The position numbers and the translations under genes were made by a program. From J029 sp964482495 (GTDB taxonomy: Bacteria; Planctomycetota; UBA1135), in contig CAYZXS010000017.1 of NCBI GenBank assembly GCA_964482495.1, positions 1 to 64,000 on the forward strand: 64,000 bases of DNA, written 5' to 3'. The notes under the pieces were generated by a model, which saw only the letters and a list, made by a program, of their open reading frames with translations, was not told the DNA's origin and did no database searches. Position 1 is the first letter of the stretch. Each line of letters opens with the position of its first letter. This document shows positions 20,530-28,000 of the stretch, in pieces.

Positions 20530-21834
20530 ATGAGAAACATCCTCTCCGCTCTCCTCCTGGGCGCGCTCTTCAGCTCGACCGCCCTCGCCCAAACGACCTA
20601 CTTCAGCGAGGACTTCGATTCCTGGCCTGCTGCTGGTTGGACCCAGCAGAACAACGGCGCCGCCGGCGCTTGGACGGCCGGATCGCCGGGTTCCTACACC
20701 TACATCATCTCCGGCATGGCCTTCCACGATTACGGTGCCGGCCAGGCCGACAACATGCTGATCAGCCCGGCGGTCGACCTCAGCGGCGCGACCGGCCCGG
20801 TGTACATGCACTGGTTCGACTACCTGAACCGGGTCAAGTACATGGCCCACCACTCCGCTGGACTGGGCAACGGCGTGAACACCGTCGAAGCCTCCACGGA
20901 CGGCGGCGCGACCTGGACCGTGATCTGGACCGAGACCCGCACCGGCGGCCTTCTCGACGCCAACCACATCGATCTGTCGAGCTACGCAGGCACCTCGAAC
21001 CTGATGCTCGGTTTCCGCTACACCGGCGACAACGCCCAGATCTGGGGCTTGGATGAGATCCGGATCGACTCCAGCGCCTTCGGCAAGATCCGCAGCATGG
21101 TGAACCCGGCCAACGGCCACACCTACATCGCTACCTACAAGAACGGCTACGGCGGCGTCGCCGGCTTCAACTCGGCGCGGGCTGCCGCCGCCGACCTCGG
21201 CGGCTACGTCGCCACCGCGACCGACGCGGCGGAGAACACCTGGATCTGGGAGAACTTCTCCAAGTGGAACTCCGGCACCAGCACTGCCCCTGAGTTCATC
21301 CAGCGCTCGATCTTCCTCGGCGGCACCGACGAAGCCGTCGAAGGCACCTGGGTCTGGGAGAGCGGGGAAGCCTGGTCGTACACCAACTGGGCCGCCGGCG
21401 AGCCGAACAACAGCACCGGCGTCGACCCCAACGGTGAGGACTACCTGCGCGTGGACTCCGCCAACGGGAACTGGCAGGACAAGCATGAAGCGGCGACCCT
21501 GTTCATCGTCGTCGAGGTCTCGGGGCCGAGCTACTCGGTCAGCAACCTCGTCGCCGGCCAAGTCGCCACCTTCGACGTCTCCAACGCCACGCCGATGGGC
21601 CTGGTGCGCCACGGCTACTCGGTGGTGGGCGGCGGCCCGACCAGCACCCCCTTCGGCGACCTGCTGCTGACCCCGCCGTACACCGAGATGCCCGCCCTGA
21701 CGGCCGACGCCAGCGGAAACGCCTCCCTCTCCGTGCCGGTGCCGGCCGGCACCACCGGCGTCCAGGTGTGGTTCCACGGCCTCGACATGGGTTCGGCCAC
21801 CTTCCTCAACAGCATCGTCGCTGTGATCGGCTGA
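20530..21834 (+). CDS. Secreted C-type lectin-domain protein
   Basis: The 434-residue protein has a clean signal peptide (RNILSALLLGALFSSTALAQ). Residues about 22-190 form a beta-sandwich of the MAM/cleaved-adhesin kind (YFSEDFDSWPAAGWTQ, DNMLISPAVDLSG). Residues about 200-335 are a C-type lectin fold: GHTYIATYKNGYGG, a long ARAAAADLGGYVATATDAAEN helix region, FLGGTDEAVEGTWVW, NWAAGEPNN and NGNWQD. EPN is the mannose-type calcium/sugar-binding triplet and WND-like NWQD the second ligand. The last 100 residues are a beta-rich module ending in a hydrophobic strand. It likely binds glycans outside the cell. It has its own promoter region in an AT-rich intergenic stretch and converges on the MerB-family gene. 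Confidence 0.85.
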   Translation: MRNILSALLLGALFSSTALAQTTYFSEDFDSWPAAGWTQQNNGAAGAWTAGSPGSYTYIISGMAFHDYGAGQADNMLISPAVDLSGATGPVYMHWFDYLNRVKYMAHHSAGLGNGVNTVEASTDGGATWTVIWTETRTGGLLDANHIDLSSYAGTSNLMLGFRYTGDNAQIWGLDEIRIDSSAFGKIRSMVNPANGHTYIATYKNGYGGVAGFNSARAAAADLGGYVATATDAAENTWIWENFSKWNSGTSTAPEFIQRSIFLGGTDEAVEGTWVWESGEAWSYTNWAAGEPNNSTGVDPNGEDYLRVDSANGNWQDKHEAATLFIVVEVSGPSYSVSNLVAGQVATFDVSNATPMGLVRHGYSVVGGGPTSTPFGDLLLTPPYTEMPALTADASGNASLSVPVPAGTTGVQVWFHGLDMGSATFLNSIVAVIG

Positions 21835-21873
21835 TCCCGGCTACCGCGGTCGGATCCTCCGGTCCGCTCCCTC

Positions 21874-21902
21874 GCGGCCGGCCCCACTCCGGGGCCGGCC
21901 GC
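21874..21902. terminator. 12-bp GC hairpin between convergent genes
   Basis: GCGGCCGGCCCC and GGGGCCGGCCGC form a perfect 12-bp stem around a 5-nt loop (ACTCC), followed on the plus strand by CTCTTCATT. It lies between the ends of the lectin gene (+) and the MerB-family gene (-) and can serve both. Confidence 0.65.
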
Positions 21903-21905
21903 TCT

Positions 21906-22568
21906 TCATTCCTCCTCCAATCGCCAGAAGGCGCCGCGCAAGCCGAGGGAGGCGAACAGCTCTTGCGCCGCCGCCGGGGCCGGCCGCCGCCAGCCCGGGT
22001 CCAACCGGTCGTGGTACCAGGCGTGGGCCAGGCGCCAGGCGGTGTCCAGGTCCATGGTGGCGCCGAAGGGGAGCTGGCGGCGCTCGCACCAGCGACGGAC
22101 GTGCTCCTCCGACCGGAAGAGCAGGATCGTCGCTCAGGTGTAGACGATGTCCCGCCACCAGCTCGCCGCCGGGACCGCGAAGTGCACCAGGCCCGCACCG
22201 GCCGGCGCGGCGCCGGCTCGAACCTCCAGCCGCCACGGGTCCCCGCAGTCGGCGCAGGCGGTCTCGATCACGGCGTCGGCGCCGAGCAGGGCGGGCACGC
22301 CGAGGGCGTCCCAGGCGCAATTCGCCCACCAGCCGCGTCCGCCGCTGCGCACCCGGAAGGCGGTCGGCACGGCCGAGAAGGGCATCGCCATGAGCAACCT
22401 CATGGTTCCCGGCTGGAGCACCAAGGCGTGCTGGCGGTCCAATTCCCGCAGCTCGGCCTCGACCGCGGCCAAGGGGCGGCCGAGCGCGACGGCCAGCTCG
22501 GCAGCCGAGGGCGCCCGCTCCTCCTCAACGAAGGCGCGGTAGACCGCCAGGCGCAAGCTCGAGTCCAT
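21906..22568 (-). CDS. Candidate selenoprotein: MerB (alkylmercury lyase) family protein with catalytic Sec (in-frame TGA at 22134-22136)
   Basis: Reading through one TGA gives 220 residues from ATG 22568 to TGA 21906. Residues 1-60 form a winged-helix-like N-terminus (AAELAVALGRPLAAVEAEL). The MerB core follows: WWANCAWDALGVPALLG, with C84 and D87 matching MerB Cys96 and Asp99. ETACADCG matches the region of MerB Cys117. The segment WWRDIVYT is then followed by the TGA (codon 145) and ATILLFRSEEHVRRWCERR. This aligns with MerB QSFCCHVHFF, placing the TGA at catalytic Cys159. The frame after the TGA stays open for 75 codons with family-like sequence (LAHAWYHDRLDPGWRRP). A 9-bp hairpin with a GGUC loop follows at 19 nt. 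Known MerB enzymes cleave carbon-mercury bonds using this Cys-Asp-Cys triad; here it would be Cys-Asp-Sec. Whether mercury is the real substrate is uncertain, since no mer genes are adjacent. Confidence 0.82.
22102..22123 (-). promoter_or_regulatory. SECIS-like hairpin after the in-frame TGA of the MerB-family gene
   Basis: On the transcript UGCUCUUCC pairs with GGAGGAGCA (nine pairs, one U-G wobble) and closes a GGUC tetraloop. The loop starts 19 nt after the UGA and begins with GG, like the GGUC of the E. coli fdhF SECIS apical loop. Spacing, stem length and loop all meet bacterial SECIS rules. Confidence 0.7.
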
Positions 22569-22579
22569 CTTGGCCGGCA

Positions 22580-22585
22580 AGTCTA
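22580..22585 (-). promoter_or_regulatory. TAGACT -10-like hexamer, MerB-family gene
   Basis: TAGACT preceded by GC ends 11 nt before the ATG at 22568. No Shine-Dalgarno sequence is present. This intact start signal argues against a decayed gene. Confidence 0.45.
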
Positions 22586-22629
22586 GCCCGGTTCCAGGAT
22601 GCTCGGCTATGGTGGGAACCACCCCCTCC

Positions 22630-24297
22630 ATGGCCCCTGGAACCCCCCTACTCCTCCCCCTCGCCGCCCTCCTCGCCTCCGCGCTCCCGGCCCAGACCGG
22701 AGCCACCCTGCTGCACAAGCACCCGGGTTCGGTCGCCGGCGACGAGTTCGGGCGCAGCCTGGCGGTGATCGGTGACCTCGACGGCGACGGCGTCGGCGAC
22801 TACGCCATCGGCGCCCCGCGCGCCGACGCCTACGGCCGCAGCAACGCCGGCACCGTCGAGCTCCGGAGCGGCGCCGACGGCAGCCTGCTCCGCACCCACG
22901 TCGGCGGCAGCAGCCATGACTGGCTCGGCGCCTCCCTCGCCGGCCCGGGGGACCTGGACGGTGACGGCGTGCCCGACCTCGTGGCCGGCGCCTCGAACGC
23001 CAGCGGCCACTCCGGCGCCGTCCTCGCCTGGTCCAGCGCCGACGGCAGCCTGCTGTGGCGGATCGACGGCGCCCAGCCCCTCGACCGCTTCGGCGACACC
23101 CTGGCAGCCGTCAGCGACTTCGACGGCGACGGCGTTCGGGATCTCCTCGCCAGCGCCCCCGGCGCCGACTCCGGCGGCCTGCAGAACGTCGGCGAGGTGT
23201 CGCTGCTCTCCGGCGCCAACGGCGCGGTGATCCGCAGTTGGACGGGCAGCGGCGACGGCGACAAGCTCGGCTCCGCCCTCGCCGAGGTCGGCGACTTCGA
23301 CGCCGACGGCTGGCCGGACTTCGGCCTGGGCGCTCCCTTCGCCGACCACCTGCGCCCCAACATGGGGACGGTCGAGGTCCGCTCCGGCGCCACCGGCGCG
23401 CTGATCACGAGCTTCACCGGGCCGTCCGAGGAGGCCCGCTTCGGACACGCCCTCGCCGGGCTCGGCGACCTCGACGACGACGGCGTGCCCGAGCTGCTGG
23501 TCGGCGCGCCCAACGCCGGCCTCGCGCCCGGCGTCGCGCTGGTGCTCTCCGGCGCCACCGGCGCGGTCCGCTTCCAGTTCACCGAGGGCAACGGCAACGC
23601 CTACGGACAACGGGTCGAGAGCGTCGGCGACCTGGACCAGGACGGCCGCGGCGACTTCCTGATCGGCGTGCCGTACTGGGACGACCCCGTCGCCCTGCTC
23701 GCGAGCTGCGGCCGCGCCGGCCTGTTCAGCGGCGCCGACGGCCGACGGCTCTGGAACTTCCGCGGCAGCGGCAACGGCGACTGCCTCGGCGCCGGCGACC
23801 TCGACGGCGACGGCCGCGCCGAGCTGCTGGTCGGCTCCCCCTTCGCCGACCCGGGCGCCGCCAGCCACGCCGGCCGGGTCACCGTCTGGCGCTTCGACCA
23901 CCAGCCCATCCTGACCGCCAGCGCTGGCTCCGTCTCGCTCTCGGCCGGCGGCGTCGTCGACCTCGACCTGCGCTTCCCTCCCACCGAAGCCGGCGAGCAC
24001 TACGCCCTGCTCGGTTCGCGCTCGGGCGCCGGGCCGACCTGGTTCAAGGACCACTATCTGCCGCTGAGCTTCGACCCCTTGTTCTGGGACACGGTGCGCG
24101 GCCAGTTCCCGTCGCAGCTCGACCGCCCGGCCGGCAAGCTCGATCAACTGGCCCGCGCCCACGCCACGCTGACCGTGCCGAGCAACGCCCCGGCCTGGTA
24201 CGCCGGCAGCCATCTGTGGCTGTTGGCCGTCAGCTACGACGGCGACTACGGCCTGCGCTTCGTCTCCCGGGCGGTGCAGATCGACCTTTTGAACTAG
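22630..24297 (+). CDS. Secreted integrin-alpha-type FG-GAP propeller protein (555 aa)
   Basis: ATG 22630 begins a signal peptide (LLLPLAALLASALPAQ). Seven blades of the FG-GAP type follow, each with a GDxFG/LG phrase and a D-x-D-G-D-G calcium loop (IGDLDGDGVGDYAIGAP, VSDFDGDGVRDLLASAP, VGDFDADGWPDFGLGAP, LGDLDDDGVPELLVGAP and so on), enough for one seven-bladed propeller over about residues 20-430. The C-terminal 120 residues form a separate module beginning TASAGSVSLSAGGVVDLDLRF with the core ALLGSRSGAGPT, also found at the ends of the FG-GAP proteins at 51104-52825 and 58169-59848. It is probably a surface or secreted binding protein. It is divergent from the MerB-family gene, with 61 nt between starts. 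Confidence 0.87.
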   Translation: MAPGTPLLLPLAALLASALPAQTGATLLHKHPGSVAGDEFGRSLAVIGDLDGDGVGDYAIGAPRADAYGRSNAGTVELRSGADGSLLRTHVGGSSHDWLGASLAGPGDLDGDGVPDLVAGASNASGHSGAVLAWSSADGSLLWRIDGAQPLDRFGDTLAAVSDFDGDGVRDLLASAPGADSGGLQNVGEVSLLSGANGAVIRSWTGSGDGDKLGSALAEVGDFDADGWPDFGLGAPFADHLRPNMGTVEVRSGATGALITSFTGPSEEARFGHALAGLGDLDDDGVPELLVGAPNAGLAPGVALVLSGATGAVRFQFTEGNGNAYGQRVESVGDLDQDGRGDFLIGVPYWDDPVALLASCGRAGLFSGADGRRLWNFRGSGNGDCLGAGDLDGDGRAELLVGSPFADPGAASHAGRVTVWRFDHQPILTASAGSVSLSAGGVVDLDLRFPPTEAGEHYALLGSRSGAGPTWFKDHYLPLSFDPLFWDTVRGQFPSQLDRPAGKLDQLARAHATLTVPSNAPAWYAGSHLWLLAVSYDGDYGLRFVSRAVQIDLLN

Positions 24298-24300
24298 ACT

Positions 24301-24403
24301 GGTGTCAGGCTCCTTCTCGTCTCTTGTTGAGGCGGGCGGGCCTGAAGCGCGCTTCGTGTTCGGTCCGTCCGTCTCCACTAGAGCGGGGAAAGAGCCTGAC
24401 GCC
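24301..24403. repeat. REP/BIME-like element with inverted terminal repeats
   Basis: GGTGTCAGGCTCCTT (24301-24315) and the inverted AAAGAGCCTGACGCC (24389-24403) flank 73 nt of non-coding sequence between two FG-GAP genes. The arms pair at 13 of 15 positions. The left arm recurs as a half site at 2591-2604. No ORF lies inside. Confidence 0.6.
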
Positions 24404-24408
24404 CAACC

Positions 24409-26088
24409 ATGCTCTGCACCCTCCTGATGCTCGCGGCCCAAGGGCCGGTCCCTTACTCGACCCAGGCCGACTACGAGTCCTACAAGACTGGCGTCACGAC
24501 CGGCGGCGCCTTCGCCGACATCGACGGCGACGGCTTCCACGACCTGGTCGTCGCCAACGGCAACGACATCCTGCGGCAGCGGGTCGAGGTGTTCCTGAAC
24601 GACGGCGACGGCAACTTCCCCACAAGCCCGTCGTGGCAGTCCTCGGACATCGACTACCACGGCCACCTCTCGGTCGGCGACGTCGACCAGGACGGCTGGA
24701 CCGACGTCGCCGTGTCGGTCTTCCTCGGCCCCGGCGGCTTCGGCGACCTGGGCCGGGTGAAGCTCTACCGCAACCTCGGAGGCGCGCTGGAGAGCACCCC
24801 GTCGTGGCAGAGCGCCGACCGCTTCTACAGCTTCAGCTGCGACCTCGGAGACGCCGACGGCGACGGCGACCTCGACCTGGCGGTGGCCGTGGGCGAGGCC
24901 TACTACGGCGCGCCAGCGCCCAACCGCGTCTACTACAACGTCGGCGGCAGCCTGCAGACCACCCCTGGCTGGACCAGCCCCTCCGACCACACCATGGACA
25001 TCGCCTGGGGAGACGCCGACGGCGACGGCGACCTCGACCTGGCCTGCTGCACCGCCAAGGGCCCCAACCGGATCTTCTTCCAGGGACCGGGCGGCCTGGC
25101 CACTAGCGCCGGCTGGACCAGCAGCGACAACAACAACCAGAACGGCAACACCCTCGCCTGGCGCGACATCGACGGCGACGGCGACCAGGACCTCGGCGTC
25201 ACCGACAACAACCAGCTGAGCGGCGGGCAGGGCCGCTTCAAGGTCTACCGCAGCAACAACGGCAACCTGGCCACCACACCCTACTGGTCCGACTCCGGCG
25301 GCATGGTCTCGGCGATCGCCTTCGCCGACCTGCAGCTCGACGGCTTCCACGACGTCATCGGCGGCATCTGGTGGGGCGGCACCCGCATCTACCTCAACGA
25401 CGGCGGCAGCATCCCCGCCAACCAGAATTGGACCTCGGCCAAGGCGAGCGTGGTCGAGGCCCTGTTCTTCGCCGACCTCGACAACAAGGCCCAGCGCACC
25501 ACCGACGCCAGCCTGCCCCTGAACGGCGGCCGGGTCTACTCGATCGGACCCGCGCCGCTGCAGTCGGTCGACGGCGTGCGCGTCGACGGCGTCATCCTGC
25601 CGCGCAGCGCCTGGAGCGCCGACCTCGAGGACGGCTGGCTGGCGCTCGACCGGACGCCGCAGAGCAGCCTGGAGCTGCGTTACTCGTGGTCCGAGGAGCT
25701 CGACATGGGCGTCACCAACTGGGACCAGTCGGTCGGCAACCTGGTCTTCCACCGCCGGCCGCGCGTCGACCTGACCGCGACCCCGACCGGTTCCACCAGC
25801 CTGGCGCCGGGCGGCACCCTGGTCTTCGACCTGGACCTGGAGAGCACCACCAACCGCGCCGAGAACCCCCTGGTGGCGGTGGTCGCCGTGCTGCCGATCG
25901 GCGGCTACCGGGTCCTCAGCGCCGGCCCGCAGGCCCTCAGCCCCTTCCAGAGCCGGACCGTGCCCTACTCCTTCCCCGTGCCGCTGAACCTGCCGCCGGG
26001 CTACCTCGGCAGCTACACCCTGACCGCCGCGGTGGTCGAGGGCGGCGTCGCGGTCGAGGAGAGCAGCTTCGGCTTCACGATCCTCTAG
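24409..26088 (+). CDS. FG-GAP/VCBS repeat protein (559 aa), second of a tandem pair
   Basis: The N-terminus MLCTLLMLAAQG is a short possible export signal. VCBS-type blades follow with calcium-loop motifs such as FADIDGDGFHDLVVANGN, VGDVDQDGWTDVAVSV, LGDADGDGDLDLAVAVG, WGDADGDGDLDLACC and WRDIDGDGDQDLGVTDNN, together with the recurring phrase FLNDGDGNF / YYNVGGSLQTTP. From about residue 365 the protein changes to beta-rich sequence without calcium motifs, ending with a domain (LAPGGTLVFDLDLES ... LPPGYLGSYTLTAAVVEGG) that may be an attachment or immunoglobulin-like module. A role in adhesion or surface binding is inferred. Its start lies 5 nt after the right arm of the inverted-repeat element. 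Confidence 0.83.
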   Translation: MLCTLLMLAAQGPVPYSTQADYESYKTGVTTGGAFADIDGDGFHDLVVANGNDILRQRVEVFLNDGDGNFPTSPSWQSSDIDYHGHLSVGDVDQDGWTDVAVSVFLGPGGFGDLGRVKLYRNLGGALESTPSWQSADRFYSFSCDLGDADGDGDLDLAVAVGEAYYGAPAPNRVYYNVGGSLQTTPGWTSPSDHTMDIAWGDADGDGDLDLACCTAKGPNRIFFQGPGGLATSAGWTSSDNNNQNGNTLAWRDIDGDGDQDLGVTDNNQLSGGQGRFKVYRSNNGNLATTPYWSDSGGMVSAIAFADLQLDGFHDVIGGIWWGGTRIYLNDGGSIPANQNWTSAKASVVEALFFADLDNKAQRTTDASLPLNGGRVYSIGPAPLQSVDGVRVDGVILPRSAWSADLEDGWLALDRTPQSSLELRYSWSEELDMGVTNWDQSVGNLVFHRRPRVDLTATPTGSTSLAPGGTLVFDLDLESTTNRAENPLVAVVAVLPIGGYRVLSAGPQALSPFQSRTVPYSFPVPLNLPPGYLGSYTLTAAVVEGGVAVEESSFGFTIL

Positions 26089-26118
26089 CGGCCAGCTGGA
26101 AGCGCCGCCGACCTGCCC

Positions 26119-26124
26119 TAGGAT
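26119..26124 (+). promoter_or_regulatory. TAGGAT -10-like hexamer, enolase-superfamily gene
   Basis: TAGGAT preceded by CC ends 5 nt before the ATG at 26130, consistent with a transcript that starts at or near the AUG. Confidence 0.4.
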
Positions 26125-26129
26125 CGGGC

Positions 26130-27179
26130 ATGGCCTGGAACGCGATCGCCGCGCTCGAGTTCGAGATCGACGAGCTCGAGCTGCTCGGTCTCGAGCTCAC
26201 CACCAAGTCGGGTTGGACCCGGCGCTCCACCGTGCTGCGAATGCGCGGCGCCGGCTCCGAGGGGCTCGGCGAGGACGTCACCTACGCCGCCGAGGAGCAG
26301 CTCGAATTCCAAGACGCGGGCCGCGCCTCGCTGCGGGAGTTCGCCGGGTGGCGCGGCCGCTTCGGCGACTTCGCGGCCCGCGCCGCGGCCATGGAGCTGT
26401 TCCCCGCGCCGCCGGCGCAGGATGCCAGCCGCCGCTACCGCCGCTGGGCCCTCGAGAGCGCGGCGCTCGATCTGGCGCTGCGGCAGGCCGGGCGCGATCT
26501 GCCCGGGCTGCTCGGCAGGGAGCCGCGGCCGGTTCGTTACGCGGTCTCGCTCGGCCTCGGCGAGCCGGCGACGGCGGCCCCGCTCCGCCGGTTGCGCCAG
26601 CTCTTCCCCGACCTGAGCTTCAAGCTGGACTGGGCAGAGAACTGGACCGCGTCGACCCTGGACCAGCTGCGCGAGACCGGGGGCGTCGCCGTGGTCGACT
26701 TCAAGGGGCACTACCACGGCGCCTTCTCCGGGCCGTCGCCCGACCCAGCGGGATACGCCGCGGTCGCCGAGGCCTTGCCGGATGCGATCCTCGAGGACCC
26801 GGCTGCCGCCGGCCCGGCCTGGGAAGCGCTGGCGCCGCACCGAGCCCGCGTCGCCTGGGACGCGCCGCTCCACGGCTTGGACGACCTGCGCCGCTTGCCG
26901 CGTCCAGGCTATGTGAACATCAAGCCGTCGCGCTTCGGCGGCGTCGAGGAGCTGCTCCGGGTGCTCGGGTGGTGCCAAGGCGAGGGCATTCCGAGCTACG
27001 GCGGCGGCCAATTCGAGCTCGGGCCGGGCCGGGCGCAGATCCAGCAGATCTCCGCCCTCTTTCACCCGGACGCGGCCAACGACGTCTCGCCCACCGGCTT
27101 CCACCAGGATCCACCGGCCCCGGTGACCCCGCCTAGCCCGCTGGCATGGGGCGAGATCGGGCGAGGTTTCCCCGGCTGA
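26130..27179 (+). CDS. Enolase-superfamily protein (o-succinylbenzoate synthase/muconate cycloisomerase-like)
   Basis: The 349-residue protein has an N-terminal capping domain and a C-terminal barrel in the order expected of the MLE/OSBS subgroup. The features are FKLDWAENW (only one lysine of the usual KxK), VVDFKG (first metal aspartate), AILEDP (second acidic ligand), VAWDAPL (third acidic ligand), and VNIKPSRFGGVEELLRVLGWC, where the lysine of NIKxxxFGG is the second catalytic base. SYGGGQFELGPGRAQIQQISALFHP resembles the closing motif of this family. It likely abstracts an alpha-proton from a carboxylate substrate; the identity of that substrate cannot be read. No men genes are nearby. 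A more degenerate paralogue lies at 30452-31498. Confidence 0.78.
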   Translation: MAWNAIAALEFEIDELELLGLELTTKSGWTRRSTVLRMRGAGSEGLGEDVTYAAEEQLEFQDAGRASLREFAGWRGRFGDFAARAAAMELFPAPPAQDASRRYRRWALESAALDLALRQAGRDLPGLLGREPRPVRYAVSLGLGEPATAAPLRRLRQLFPDLSFKLDWAENWTASTLDQLRETGGVAVVDFKGHYHGAFSGPSPDPAGYAAVAEALPDAILEDPAAAGPAWEALAPHRARVAWDAPLHGLDDLRRLPRPGYVNIKPSRFGGVEELLRVLGWCQGEGIPSYGGGQFELGPGRAQIQQISALFHPDAANDVSPTGFHQDPPAPVTPPSPLAWGEIGRGFPG

Positions 27180-27200
27180 TTCGACGCGGCGGCCTCTTCG

Positions 27201-27629
27201 TCAGAAGCGGCCGAGGGTGAGCCCGAGCGCCGGCGCGGCGGGCCGCACCAGGACGGCTCGCTCCACGCCGCAATCCGGGGAATAGACCAGTGAAGCCCCG
27301 CCGGAGGCCAGCTCGACCGGCCCCAGCGGCAGCCCGGCGCCCCATTCGGCGTGATCCGCAGGCGGCACGCGGAAGCGGCCGGCGTCATCCGCCTGAACCA
27401 GGAAGCGCAGCTCCTCGGCGCTCTCGGCGCAGCCGCGCGGGCAGCGGAGCAAGCGGAAGCGGGCGCTGACGGAGGCGCCGGGGACCGGCTCCCCTTCGGG
27501 GTCGACCACTCGGCCGAAGATCGGTTCGACCCGGGCCGGGGTCTCCGGCTGCAGGAGTTCCAGCGGCATCGCCTGCTGGAGAGCGGCGAGGAGAATAAGC
27601 AGCGGAATCGAATTCAAGGGACCCCCCAA
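27201..27629 (-). CDS. Small secreted protein with carboxypeptidase-regulatory-like (CarboxypepD_reg) domain
   Basis: The 142-residue product has a hydrophobic N-terminus (LNSIPLLILLAALQQA) and the phrase FGRVVDPEGEPVPGASVSARF, typical of carboxypeptidase regulatory-like beta-sandwich domains. RFRVPPADHAEWGAG continues the fold. Four cysteines (two in CPRGCAES, one in SPDCG and none adjacent) may form disulfides outside the cell. Only TTG codons are available as starts (27629 or 27614), so the 5' end is uncertain. It converges on the enolase-superfamily gene. Function unknown; such domains usually serve as structural or transthyretin-like modules. Confidence 0.6.
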   Translation of the reverse strand: MGGPLNSIPLLILLAALQQAMPLELLQPETPARVEPIFGRVVDPEGEPVPGASVSARFRLLRCPRGCAESAEELRFLVQADDAGRFRVPPADHAEWGAGLPLGPVELASGGASLVYSPDCGVERAVLVRPAAPALGLTLGRF

Positions 27630-28000
27630 AAAGCGAAGAAGCGTGGTTGCGGTGATGGAGCGGGCATGTCGACGGCGGTCCCCCCGGAGCGCCGCCGACG
27701 CCCTTCAGCTTGAGAACGCCACAGAGGGCGAATCGCGTCCGAATAATTCCGCGCTTTCCTCCGGGTCGTCCGCCTCGCGGACGGCCACGATCGGAGAGCG
27801 CAGCCAGAGGTCGAGGGAGCCGTCGCCGTCGAGTCCAGCGCCTCCTCCGAGCGCGAGCGGGCCGGCGAGGAGCAGGAAAGGGCCCCAGCGGCGCAGCACG
27901 ATCAGGAGGAGGAGGAGGGTCATGGCTCGGGCGGGATTACCGGGCGGTACGCCCCAGCCAGGAGCCGGATTCGCCAATCGGAGGCCTTCCCCGCCCCTTC
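27630..28000. other. Interval without a confident gene
   Basis: This stretch between the carboxypeptidase-regulatory-like gene and the EAL-domain gene holds only one weak small ORF on the minus strand (27705-27923), described separately. I see no RNA gene, repeat or clear hairpin. Confidence 0.4.
27705..27923 (-). CDS. Possible small membrane protein (72 aa)
   Basis: An ATG at 27923 opens a 72-codon frame with a strongly hydrophobic N-terminus (MTLLLLLIVLRRWGPFLLLAGPLAL), a glycine- and aspartate-rich middle (GAGLDGDGSLDLWLRSP) and an acidic end. It lies downstream of the response regulator-EAL gene on the same strand. There is no Shine-Dalgarno sequence and no recognisable family, and the GC-rich context makes chance ORFs common. 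Treat it as a hypothetical with low support. Confidence 0.3.
   Translation of the reverse strand: MTLLLLLIVLRRWGPFLLLAGPLALGGGAGLDGDGSLDLWLRSPIVAVREADDPEESAELFGRDSPSVAFSS

Noticed and set aside
22648..25752. A 1034-codon open frame on the minus strand across two FG-GAP genes
   Set aside because: The repetitive GAC/GGC codons of the calcium loops remove stops on the other strand. It crosses gene boundaries and the REP-like element, and has no signal or domain of its own.
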